A stretch of 14,322 nucleotides of DNA, taken from assembly GCA_031263265.1 (NCBI GenBank), contig JAISGE010000061.1, positions 1 through 14,322 of the forward strand, in the 5' to 3' direction. This stretch comes from Treponema sp. GTDB taxonomy: Bacteria; Spirochaetota; Spirochaetia; Treponematales; Breznakiellaceae. Shown here one piece after another: positions 1-7,006 of the stretch. The notes under the pieces were generated by a model. It saw nothing but the letters and a program-made list of their open reading frames with translations, made no database searches and had not been told where the DNA came from. Each line of letters opens with the position of its first letter. Within the stretch, counting starts at the first letter, position 1. A program made the translations under genes and the position numbers.

Positions 1-824
1 CCCGCCACAAGTCCCGCGAAATGGGCCATGTCCACCATAAACACCGCACCGGCTTTGTCGGCGATTTCCCGCATCCGTTTAAAGTTGATCTTCCGGGGAT
101 AGGCAGAATAACCAGCCAGGAGGATCAGGGGCTTGATGTCCAGGGCCAGGTGTTCGATTGCATCATAATCAAGCAGGCCCGTCTCCTGGGAAACCGTATA
201 CCCGGAGATGTCGAACATCCGGCCCGAAACATTGTACCGGTAACCATGGGTCAGGTGCCCGCCTGAATAGTAGTCCTGACCCAGAAGCCGCTGGTTTCCC
301 ATAGCTGTCTTGAGTTCCTGCCACTGGGCGTCGCTCAAGGTGTAGAGATTAGGTTTCGCGCCCCCATTACCGGCCCTGAATCGCTCAAGCAGCGGCACCT
401 CAACCCGGGTTGCTATAATCGCCCAATAGGCCAGCATATTCGCGTCCGCGCCGCAGTGGGGCTGGACATTGGCGTATTCGGCCCCAAAAAGCTTTCGGGC
501 CTCTGCCGCGGCCAGGGACTCAACCGCATCCACCTGTTCGTTTCCCGCGTAGAAACGATGGCCCGGCATGCCCTCGGCGTATTTGTCGGTGAGGAGGTTT
601 CCCATAGCAAGCTGGACCGGCAGGGAACAGTAGTTTTCACTAGCGATAAGCTTAATCCGCTTCCGCTGGTTTTCCAGTTCCCGGACAATGGAACAAGCAA
701 TTTCCGGACTGACCACAGCAATTTCCTGTAAATTACAGAGGTAGGCAAGGAATCCGGGGTTCACCTGCTCAGGCGAAGCAAGGGAAAGGTATTCGGCAAG
801 GGGGCTTTTTTTTATGGTGTTCAT
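1..824 (-). CDS. glyA: Serine hydroxymethyltransferase, 3' end outside the window (partial)
   Basis: This is the first 274 codons of a PLP enzyme that interconverts serine plus tetrahydrofolate with glycine plus 5,10-methylene-THF in the cytoplasm. The signature LIASENY is at residues 59-65, YAEGMPGHRFYAG near 82-94, an H-C-G-A-D-A-N block at 123-129, GGHLTHG at 188-194, and VDMAHFAGLVAG at 264-275, containing the Asp that contacts the PLP ring. The PLP lysine lies beyond the left edge. Compared with the E. coli enzyme there are about 25 extra N-terminal residues and an insertion of roughly 35 residues at about 138-180; both are expected of the treponemal branch as I recall it. The ATG at 824 is chosen because it begins the recognisable treponemal N-terminus, but no good Shine-Dalgarno sits at the usual distance; an AAGGAG lies about 35 nt upstream. 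The same frame stays open upstream for about 48 codons, so the start is not fully settled. Confidence 0.95.
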   Translation of the reverse strand, partial: MNTIKKSPLAEYLSLASPEQVNPGFLAYLCNLQEIAVVSPEIACSIVRELENQRKRIKLIASENYCSLPVQLAMGNLLTDKYAEGMPGHRFYAGNEQVDAVESLAAAEARKLFGAEYANVQPHCGADANMLAYWAIIATRVEVPLLERFRAGNGGAKPNLYTLSDAQWQELKTAMGNQRLLGQDYYSGGHLTHGYRYNVSGRMFDISGYTVSQETGLLDYDAIEHLALDIKPLILLAGYSAYPRKINFKRMREIADKAGAVFMVDMAHFAGLVA

Positions 825-1027
825 GTTGTTCAGTGAAAAGGGATACTTTTCTTTATACTCCTTGTAATAGTACCTACAATTACCAGTCCGGACAAAAAGG
901 CCGGGCTTATCCTCTTCCCGCGTAGCCTGAACGGTCCGGCTGTAAACCCCATGATAATTCAAATGGCGGTTTTAGGCTATAGGGAACCTGTCCTCTGCCC
1001 AGAGCATGTTCCGAATGTGCCTCAGGC
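825..1027 (-). other. Leader and spacer between the efflux operon and glyA
   Basis: This 203-nt gap has no separate gene I can support. It contains an imperfect stem-loop at 983-1012, with outer arms GGAAC/GTTCC and an inner CTCT/AGAG hairpin, but no T-run follows on either strand, so it is not a clear terminator. Nearer glyA, a hairpin with arms TTGTA and TACAA immediately precedes an AAGGAG. The glyA frame is open from about 968 down to 824, without a convincing start codon. I could not match the region to a glycine, THF or other riboswitch by eye. Confidence 0.4.
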
Positions 1028-1312
1028 TTATCCGCCTACATCCACCAAAAAGAGCTTGATCCCTTCTCCTGAAAAGCGCGCCTTAACTTCCTGTACCACA
1101 GTTTTCGCCCTATCTGCTTCGTGGTTTTCCAGATAACTAATAAGCATGAAGTTTTCTTCCGGCCAGGTGGCGGTTCCCAGGTGGTATGCGGTTTCGCCCC
1201 TACCGTGGACTTGGGGAAGCAGGGTGTAGTAAAAGCCCTCGACTCCCTGTTCCAGTGCGCCAATGAGTTCTGTTTCCACAGAACGGTTTGCGATGAGTTC
1301 CATGCGTTTCAT
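1028..1312 (-). CDS. Small PII-like protein coupled to the RND pump
   Basis: This is a 94-residue cytoplasmic protein without signal or membrane segment. The pattern of an N-terminal strand and helix (residues 3-24), a central YYTLLPQVHGRG loop (28-39), an alternating TWPEENFMLISYL strand (49-61), a helix (63-80) and a final KLFLVDV strand resembles the ferredoxin-like fold of PII-superfamily proteins. As I recall, a PII subgroup (PII-NG) is encoded beside RND metal-efflux genes. Its ATG overlaps the permease stop in an ATGA (1312-1309), and an AAGGAG inside the permease end lies 7 nt upstream of the start, so it is translationally coupled. It is the last gene of the efflux operon. A regulatory or metal/ligand-sensing role for the pump is inferred; no ligand residues can be assigned by eye. 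The family call is moderate, the existence of the gene is firm. Confidence 0.75.
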   Translation of the reverse strand: MKRMELIANRSVETELIGALEQGVEGFYYTLLPQVHGRGETAYHLGTATWPEENFMLISYLENHEADRAKTVVQEVKARFSGEGIKLFLVDVGG

Positions 1313-4300
1313 GGGGTATCTCCTTGGGTATTCTTGGTCATGCGTTTCTTTTTACCCCGGCCTTCGTTCATCAGGGAATACAGCACCGGAATAAAGAACA
1401 GGGTCATGAAGGTAGATGAGAGCAGACCGCCGGTTACGGTAAGGCCGATGGGCTGAATCATGGTGGCCGAGTTGCCGGGGAAGAAGGCCATAGGGATAAG
1501 GCCCAAGATGGTAGTCAGGGTGGTCATCAGTACGGGCCGCAGCCGGGATTCCCCTGCTTCAATACAAGCCCGGGCTACCGGAATGCCCCGGCCCACCAGC
1601 AGGTTGGTATAGTCCACCAGAATGATACCGTTGTTTACGACAATACCCACCAGCATCACCACCCCAACCAGGGAAAACATGCTGATATTCTGGCCGGTAA
1701 TAAGGTATATGGCGACAACCCCTATCAGCATCAAGGGTATGGTAAACATATTGATAAAAGGGGTCTTGAACGATTCATACTGACCGGCCATCACGCCGAA
1801 CACGAGGAGAACCGCCAGGGTAATGATGAGGACAAAGGTGGTCGTGGTTTCCGTAATTTCTTTCCATTGCCCTTCATACGAGAGGCTCATGCCTTCAGGG
1901 ACGATAAAATTGGCGGCAATAACCGCGCGGATCTTGTTTTCAACCTCGTCTATACGCCGGCCCTCTACGGTGTTTCCGGTAATATGGATGATCCGGGACT
2001 GGTTTTCCCGGTTAATACTTACCGGCCCAAGCCCCTTTTCCAGCGCGGCAAAGTTGGCAAGCGGGACGAGGCCAGCCGAACCGGACACGAATATACGTTG
2101 GAGGTCCGGCAGTTTTTTCCGGTCTTCCTCCTGTAACTCAAGGCTTACCGAGTATTCAGTACCGCTGTACCGAAAGGTGGTCGCGGTAACCCCGTTCATG
2201 GCTGCAGCTATTTCTCTCGCGACCGCGCTTACGGAAAGACCCATGTTGTAGGCCCGGTTCCGGTCAATGACCACTTCAACCTGGGGCAGGCCCTCGGTCA
2301 TGTCGATGGAAACATCGGCAAGTTCAGGAACCTCTGCTTTGAGTATCTCCGTTATTTCCCGAGCCGCGGCAAGACCTGCGTCGATGTCGTCAATACGGAG
2401 CACGATGTCTATATCGGATCCTCCTGACAGCATACGCGCCCTACCCTGACCAAAACTAAGACTCGCGTTGGGAAAGTCGCTGAAATGGCCGCGGAGTTTT
2501 TGCATGACCTGCGCGGAAGTATCCGCCAGGGGCTCGTCCATGTTAAGGCTGATACTCAACTCCCCCCGGTTCGTGCCGCCGCCGCCAAAACCCCGGCCCG
2601 AAGAGCCGACATTGGTGATAATCGTCTTCGCGCCTCGGATTTCATCAATAGCGATTTCCTGTAATTGCAGCATCACCGCCTTGGTATCTTCATACACGGT
2701 TCCCTGGGGAAGGGTAACGTTTAGGCTTACCGAATCCTCGTTCATGCGCGGCATCATCACCATCCCCATGCGGGAGAGGGCCAGGACCGATCCGGCAAAC
2801 GCGGCGCACACCAGCGTAACCGTAATCAGACGGTGGTTTACCGCGATGGAAAGCAGCCGGACATACCCCCGGGTGAGCCGGTTCAGTGCAGCTCCGATGG
2901 CATTGTCAACTGCAGTCAACGCGCGGTTTTTCAAAGGCCGCTGGCTCCGGGTCTTGAGTACCAGATAGGTACTTGCCAGAATGGGGACCAGAAAGATAGC
3001 CACAAAGAGGCTTGAAGCAAGGGCGATGGCAATCGTCAGGATAAGCCCCTGAAACAACTCACCCTGCATCCCCAGCCGGTTCTTAAACAGAAAAATAGGC
3101 ACAACCACACACAGGGTGGTCAGGGTGGACGAGATGACCGAAGACATGACTTCCTGACTTCCCAGGGTCGCCGCAACATCCGGCTTTGCACCCCGTTCCC
3201 GGTATTTAAAAATATTCTCCAGTATGACGATGGAGCAGTCCACGATCATCCCCAGACCCAGAATGAGGCCCGCCATAGTCAGCATATTCAGGGTAATCCC
3301 CGCAAGATTCATGACGAGGAGGGTAACCAGTATGGAAAAGGGAATGGAGATGCCAATAATGACCGTACTCTTGATATTCCTGAGAAACAGAAACAGTATC
3401 CCCATCGCCAGTGCCGCGCCTGAGAGGGCTGAGTTTACCAGTTCATTGATCATGTCCCTGATTTGGGTGGTATTGTCCTGGGTAATTTCAAGGCTTATGT
3501 CGGAAGGAAGCAGCGCCTGTATCTCGTCAAGTTTTGCGTATACCCGGTCGGCCACTGCTGCGGAATTGGTTCCGCTCTGCTTGGTAACCCCCACATACAC
3601 ACCGGTTTCACCGTTGATATACACGGTGGAGGTCTCTTCTGGGTAGGAGAGGCTTACCCTCCCGATGTCCAAGAGCCGAATATCCGCGCCGTTTCGCTGG
3701 ATGATAACCGTCTCCGCGATGTCTTGGAGCGAGGCATACTCTCCGGTCGTACGGATGCTGTAATTTTTTACACCGTCCTCAATGGAACCTGCGCCCAGTT
3801 CAAGGTTCTGAGCCGCCAGGGTCCCGGCAATGCCGGTAATGGTAAGCCCGTAGGCTTCAAGCCGGTTCTGGGAAACCGCAACCTGTACCAACTGTTCACG
3901 GCCGCCCATTACATTGGTAGAAGCCACGCCGTCAACCTGTTCCAGCCGGTCCTGGATTATAGTAGCCGCGATTGCCCGCAGTTCATTTTGAGGCCGGTTT
4001 CCCTGCACCGCGATACGGAGTATAGGCATTGAATTGGCGTCGAATTGCATGATCGAAGGGGTGTCCGCCTCGTCGGGCAACTGCCGTCTTACCCGGTCGA
4101 GCCGGTCCCGGATGTCATTGGTTTTTGCGTCAAGATCCGTGCCGTACTTGAATTCCAGGGTGATCATGCTGGACCCTTCGGAGGAGGTGGAGGTGATACT
4201 CTCAAGACCGTTCAGGTTGACCAGTTGGGATTCCAGCGGCCTGGTTACCGCCTTTTCAACGGTTTCCGGGCCAGCGCCCTGATAGGTCGTCGTAACCATG

Positions 4301-4434
4301 AGGACAGGCTGGTTAACCTCTGGAAACATATCAATAGCGATACCGGATACTAGGTAAAGCGCGATAATGGCGATAAGGCTAAAGACGATAAGCCCCAATA
4401 CCGGTCTTTTGACCACATGCTGCGCAACACTCAT
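1309..4434 (-). CDS. RND-family efflux permease (AcrB/HAE type)
   Basis: This 1041-residue inner-membrane pump has the usual size and 12-TM plan of the RND superfamily: TM1 at about 11-32, two periplasmic domains, TM2-6 at about 335-490, TM7 at about 537-555, a second periplasmic domain, and TM8-12 at about 865-1020. It should export hydrophobic or amphipathic compounds, or possibly metals, using the proton gradient and working with the membrane-fusion protein next door. In TM4 the motif reads GMIVDCSIVILEN, so only the first of the AcrB Asp pair (D407/D408) is kept, as D399, followed by C400. In TM10 it reads IVVNNGIILVDY, with Asn934 where AcrB has Lys940. This pattern resembles the HAE/SwrC-like branch with a single Asp. 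The start ATG (4434) has AGGGAG at good spacing and lies 1 nt after the stop of the upstream gene. The C-terminus overlaps the PII-like gene. No substrate can be named. Confidence 0.93.
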   Translation of the reverse strand: MSVAQHVVKRPVLGLIVFSLIAIIALYLVSGIAIDMFPEVNQPVLMVTTTYQGAGPETVEKAVTRPLESQLVNLNGLESITSTSSEGSSMITLEFKYGTDLDAKTNDIRDRLDRVRRQLPDEADTPSIMQFDANSMPILRIAVQGNRPQNELRAIAATIIQDRLEQVDGVASTNVMGGREQLVQVAVSQNRLEAYGLTITGIAGTLAAQNLELGAGSIEDGVKNYSIRTTGEYASLQDIAETVIIQRNGADIRLLDIGRVSLSYPEETSTVYINGETGVYVGVTKQSGTNSAAVADRVYAKLDEIQALLPSDISLEITQDNTTQIRDMINELVNSALSGAALAMGILFLFLRNIKSTVIIGISIPFSILVTLLVMNLAGITLNMLTMAGLILGLGMIVDCSIVILENIFKYRERGAKPDVAATLGSQEVMSSVISSTLTTLCVVVPIFLFKNRLGMQGELFQGLILTIAIALASSLFVAIFLVPILASTYLVLKTRSQRPLKNRALTAVDNAIGAALNRLTRGYVRLLSIAVNHRLITVTLVCAAFAGSVLALSRMGMVMMPRMNEDSVSLNVTLPQGTVYEDTKAVMLQLQEIAIDEIRGAKTIITNVGSSGRGFGGGGTNRGELSISLNMDEPLADTSAQVMQKLRGHFSDFPNASLSFGQGRARMLSGGSDIDIVLRIDDIDAGLAAAREITEILKAEVPELADVSIDMTEGLPQVEVVIDRNRAYNMGLSVSAVAREIAAAMNGVTATTFRYSGTEYSVSLELQEEDRKKLPDLQRIFVSGSAGLVPLANFAALEKGLGPVSINRENQSRIIHITGNTVEGRRIDEVENKIRAVIAANFIVPEGMSLSYEGQWKEITETTTTFVLIITLAVLLVFGVMAGQYESFKTPFINMFTIPLMLIGVVAIYLITGQNISMFSLVGVVMLVGIVVNNGIILVDYTNLLVGRGIPVARACIEAGESRLRPVLMTTLTTILGLIPMAFFPGNSATMIQPIGLTVTGGLLSSTFMTLFFIPVLYSLMNEGRGKKKRMTKNTQGDTP

Positions 4435-4435
4435 G

Positions 4436-5440
4436 CTATGCTCCCTGCCTGGTACTGCCGATTACCCGTACATGGGCGCCGTCGGTGAGAAACTGCTGTC
4501 CTTGAATGACCACCGGTTCTCCGGCAGAAAGGCCCTCTTTGATTTCCGTTTCTCCGTCTATGCTCACCCCGGCAACGACTTCCCGCATAAACACCCGCGC
4601 GGTTTCACCGGCACCATGCGCGTCAAGCACATACACCACTGGGCTTCCCCGGTTTTCAAGCAGCGCCTCCTGGGGGATGGAAACCACATGCTGATAGATC
4701 CTGGTATTGAGCTTCACTCGGGCGAACATTCCTGGATTGATCCTCCGGTCATGAGCAATAAAGCGCAGGGTAACTTTCTTGGTCCTTGAGGCGGGGTCAA
4801 GCACCGGAGAGAGCCGGCTCAGTTCCGCGATAAACACTTCCCCGGGAAACGCCTCAAGGCGTACTTCAGCCCGGAGCCCAGTACGGAGCTGGCCTACTTC
4901 CCGTTCAGGTATCAGGGCTTCTATCTCAATGTCTTCTGCCACGGCAATGGTAAAGAGGGTAGTGGCGGTTGAAACCGTGGACCCTTCCGACACGGGATTG
5001 GTTACCACGAGCCCTGAAACCGGGGCGTATACTGGGCTGAGGGAATACACGGCTCCGGGCCGGGAAGGATCGATCTCCGCCACGAGCACACCTTTGCTTA
5101 CCCTTGATCCGAGTCCTGTTTTTATGGAGACCAGTTTCCCCGCGGCCTCCGGCACGACCGCTACTTGCTGGGCACTGACGATATTGCCGTTTATTTCAAT
5201 GTACGACTGGAGGTTGCGGATTTCCGCGTCCGCGGTCCTGACCGCGAATACCGTGCTTGCACCGCCGGCAGGGCTGCCGCCTCTGGGTGCGCCTCCCCCG
5301 CCGGGACCCCCTGGCATGCCGGGACCTGGGCCCGGACCACTGGCCTGAGCATTGCCTGCCTTGCCTGCTGTGAGGGGCGGTATCATAACCAATCCCGCAG
5401 CGATTACGAGTACGGTAACAATCACGATTACTTTCTTCAT
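4436..5440 (-). CDS. RND efflux membrane-fusion (periplasmic adaptor) protein
   Basis: This 334-residue adaptor is anchored by one N-terminal hydrophobic segment (residues 3-24), with no lipobox cysteine and indeed no cysteine at all. After it comes an unusual Gly/Pro-rich linker (about 34-60). The two halves of the barrel-sandwich (lipoyl-like) domain are at about 93-124 (VVPEAAGKLVSI) and 135-166 (SPVYAPVSGLV), joined by only a few residues, so it lacks the long alpha-hairpin of AcrA. A beta-barrel domain (about 169-245, with LSPVLDPASRTKKV) and a membrane-proximal domain (250-328) follow. It should link the permease to an outer-membrane channel, but no TolC-like gene is in this window. AAGGGG lies 9 nt before the ATG. 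It is the first gene of the operon that continues into the permease after a 1-nt gap. Confidence 0.9.
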   Translation of the reverse strand: MKKVIVIVTVLVIAAGLVMIPPLTAGKAGNAQASGPGPGPGMPGGPGGGGAPRGGSPAGGASTVFAVRTADAEIRNLQSYIEINGNIVSAQQVAVVPEAAGKLVSIKTGLGSRVSKGVLVAEIDPSRPGAVYSLSPVYAPVSGLVVTNPVSEGSTVSTATTLFTIAVAEDIEIEALIPEREVGQLRTGLRAEVRLEAFPGEVFIAELSRLSPVLDPASRTKKVTLRFIAHDRRINPGMFARVKLNTRIYQHVVSIPQEALLENRGSPVVYVLDAHGAGETARVFMREVVAGVSIDGETEIKEGLSAGEPVVIQGQQFLTDGAHVRVIGSTRQGA

Positions 5441-5466
5441 AGATAAAAACCCCTTGAATAGGGAAG

Positions 5467-5495
5467 ATGATACCGACCAAACAGCATAAAGGTAA
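5467..5495 (-). promoter_or_regulatory. Possible sigma-70-type promoter of the efflux operon
   Basis: On the minus strand a TTACCT and a TATCAT are 17 nt apart, a short distance upstream of the membrane-fusion ATG at 5440. The -10 matches the consensus at 5 of 6 positions, but the -35 is poor. The position, in the only sizeable gap before the operon, is the main support. Confidence 0.25.
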
Positions 5496-5535
5496 TTAAC
5501 AGAAGATTAATAATGAATAATTTTTGTTATGTAAC

Positions 5536-5590
5536 GTGAGTTCGATGAAAGGCTAAGCAAGGAAAGGCAAGACCCTTTCATCGAACTCGC
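5536..5590. repeat. Long inverted repeat downstream of uppP
   Basis: A perfect 15-bp inverted repeat has arms 5538-5552 (GAGTTCGATGAAAGG) and 5574-5588, separated by a 21-nt loop. It begins immediately after the uppP stop codon. One more G-C pair exists at 5536/5590 beyond a wobble. The loop partly repeats the stem, since GAAAGGC occurs twice. No T-run follows in either direction, so it is not a standard intrinsic terminator; it may stabilise the uppP mRNA end or be a dispersed intergenic repeat. Confidence 0.7.
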
Positions 5591-6385
5591 TTAAAAGAAG
5601 AAATGGGTTCCATACTGATCCAGCAAGATGAGCAGCCCCAGCACCGCTACATACAGAGCAAAGCCCCAAAGGGATCGTTTCCTGACTATGGCGAGCATAC
5701 CCTGGATCGAAAAAAAACCCACCACTCCCGCGGTAAGGGTCCCGGCTATGAGTGGCGCGGTACCAATACCCCCGGCAGTTCCCTCAAGTACATCTTTGAG
5801 CTGTAAAACCAAGGCGCCCAGGATTGTGGGGATAGACAGGAGAAAAGAGAAGCGGGCGGCAAAACTCCGGTCCAATTTCCGGGAAAGTGCACCGGAAAGG
5901 GTTGATCCTGAACGGGATACCCCCGGGATGATCGCCACTCCTTGGAGTATCCCAATGATCAAGGCGTCGCTCCACTGCATGGTTCTTTCCGTCTTGGTCC
6001 TGCCGGGTCTTTTGGCTAGTCCCTCGGCGATTATCAGGAGTACTGCAGTACCAAGAAAGGCAAAGCCCAGAAAGGCTGCGGATGCAAAGGCTTCCTCGAT
6101 AAGGTCCTTAAAAACCAGGGCAATAAGCACGGTGGGTAAAGTGGCCACTATGAGGAGGCCGGTGAATTTCTGAATAGGATAGCGCAGGATGTTCCAAATA
6201 TCAGCCCATAACACAATAAAAACTGCGCCCAAAGTACCTACATGGACCATGACATCAAATAAAAGGGCTGGTTCTGATATACGGAAGATTTTCTGGAGAA
6301 GAACCAGATGGCCTGAACTACTTACCGGCAAAAATTCAGTGATGCCCTGTACTGCACCCAGGATTATCGCTTCAAATATACTCAT
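5591..6385 (-). CDS. uppP: Undecaprenyl-diphosphatase (UppP/BacA)
   Basis: This integral membrane phosphatase converts undecaprenyl diphosphate to the monophosphate lipid carrier used for peptidoglycan and other envelope polymers. Its loss or gain alters bacitracin sensitivity in bacteria generally. The 264-residue length is normal for the family. The N-terminal catalytic motif QGITEFLPVSSSGHL is at residues 13-27 (Q13, E17, H26) and the second signature PGVSRSGST at 154-162, with R158. Multiple hydrophobic segments run from about 40 to the C-terminus, with a loop near 121-137. The ATG at 6385 gives the standard N-terminus MSIFEAIILG, but I see no Shine-Dalgarno in front of it. It lies 101 nt after the hemerythrin gene and is followed directly by a long inverted repeat. 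Confidence 0.95.
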   Translation of the reverse strand: MSIFEAIILGAVQGITEFLPVSSSGHLVLLQKIFRISEPALLFDVMVHVGTLGAVFIVLWADIWNILRYPIQKFTGLLIVATLPTVLIALVFKDLIEEAFASAAFLGFAFLGTAVLLIIAEGLAKRPGRTKTERTMQWSDALIIGILQGVAIIPGVSRSGSTLSGALSRKLDRSFAARFSFLLSIPTILGALVLQLKDVLEGTAGGIGTAPLIAGTLTAGVVGFFSIQGMLAIVRKRSLWGFALYVAVLGLLILLDQYGTHFFF

Positions 6386-6401
6386 AGTTTACAGTACCGA
6401 T

Positions 6402-6464
6402 ATGGAAGCAATTGAACAAGACCAGGACAACTACATGTTAAACCGCAATGATGATGTCGCATGA
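6402..6464 (+). other. Short rightward reading frame ending just before a terminator
   Basis: A 20-codon frame, acidic and polar (begins MEAIEQDQD and ends NRNDDVA), runs rightward in the gap between uppP and hemerythrin and stops 3 nt before a terminator-like hairpin. There is no Shine-Dalgarno before the ATG. The same frame is open further upstream on the strand opposite uppP, so it could be chance. It is listed only because the rightward terminator next to it lacks another gene to serve. Confidence 0.2.
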
Positions 6465-6467
6465 ACC

Positions 6468-6486
6468 AAGGGGATTCCCCTTTTTT
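6468..6486 (+). terminator. Intrinsic terminator read rightward, no clear gene in front
   Basis: The hairpin AAGGGG-ATT-CCCCTT (6468-6482) continues directly into a T6 run (6481-6486) on the plus strand, which is the form of a rho-independent terminator. On the minus strand, where the neighbouring genes are read, the hairpin follows the hemerythrin stop but is not followed by T residues, so it would at most stabilise the message end. Confidence 0.6.
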
Positions 6487-6903
6487 CTATGAAGCAGCAT
6501 CCTGAGCTTTAATATATTTCGCCAACTTGAAATCTTGAATCTTAATGTGACTCACCAGCCAATCTCCAATGCTGGAGCGGACTTCCTTGATCAGTTCCTC
6601 AGTAGGGCCTGACCATATCAAACGATGGGTTAAATCTCGAACCGTGCTTTTAAACGCATCATGATATTGTTTATGATTCGGATAATCAGGGTACTTATAT
6701 TTTTGTTGGATTTTTTCCTCATCAAAAAAATGTTTAATAGTATAGGCGTTCAAAAAATCCAGATTCTTCGTCAATTCTTCGCTTCCCTTTCCCATCCGGC
6801 ATGTATCCAACAGATCGTTGATTGCATCAAACAACTGTTTATGCTGCGTATCTATAACTTCATGACCGGTTTCTAACGTACTATCCCAGCGATATGCCAC
6901 CAT
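6487..6903 (-). CDS. Bacteriohemerythrin
   Basis: This is a single-domain, 138-residue non-heme di-iron protein that binds oxygen reversibly in the cytoplasm. All seven expected iron ligands are visible; numbered from the upstream ATG at 6909 they are H23 (IDTQHKQLF), H60 and E64 (HFFDEE), H79 and H83 (HKQYH), H121 and D126 (HIKIQD). Two ATGs lie near the start. The one at 6909 directly abuts the Shine-Dalgarno, whereas the one at 6903 lies 7 nt after AGGAGG, so 6903 is chosen; the protein then begins MVAYRWDSTLE. In an anaerobic or microaerophilic spirochaete it probably serves oxygen storage, sensing or detoxification, but no partner gene here says which. It stands alone with 91- and 101-nt gaps on either side. 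Confidence 0.93.
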   Translation of the reverse strand: MVAYRWDSTLETGHEVIDTQHKQLFDAINDLLDTCRMGKGSEELTKNLDFLNAYTIKHFFDEEKIQQKYKYPDYPNHKQYHDAFKSTVRDLTHRLIWSGPTEELIKEVRSSIGDWLVSHIKIQDFKLAKYIKAQDAAS

Positions 6904-6988
6904 AAACATTCCTCCTTAGGTCTATTCCTAGTCTTATACCTACTTTTAAGGATTCTACACTACTACAGTAATTATCTTATACGGCTTT

Positions 6989-7006
6989 CCCCTTTTATTC
7001 AAGGGG
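6989..7006 (-). other. Small hairpin spanning a stop codon
   Basis: CCCCTT and AAGGGG (6-bp arms) flank a 6-nt loop that contains the TAA of the propeller/VWA gene. No T-run follows on the minus strand, so termination here is doubtful. Confidence 0.3.

Noticed and set aside
413..748. 111-residue minus-strand frame inside glyA
   Set aside because: It is a different frame of the glyA coding sequence, which is clearly supported by family motifs.
983..1012. Hairpin after the efflux operon as a terminator
   Set aside because: No T-run follows on the strand of the operon, and the stem is interrupted.
1821..5348. Many long rightward open frames opposite the RND permease and the membrane-fusion gene
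   Set aside because: They lie antisense to strongly supported genes, lack ribosome sites and have Ser/Arg/Pro-rich shadow composition typical of GC-biased codons read backwards.
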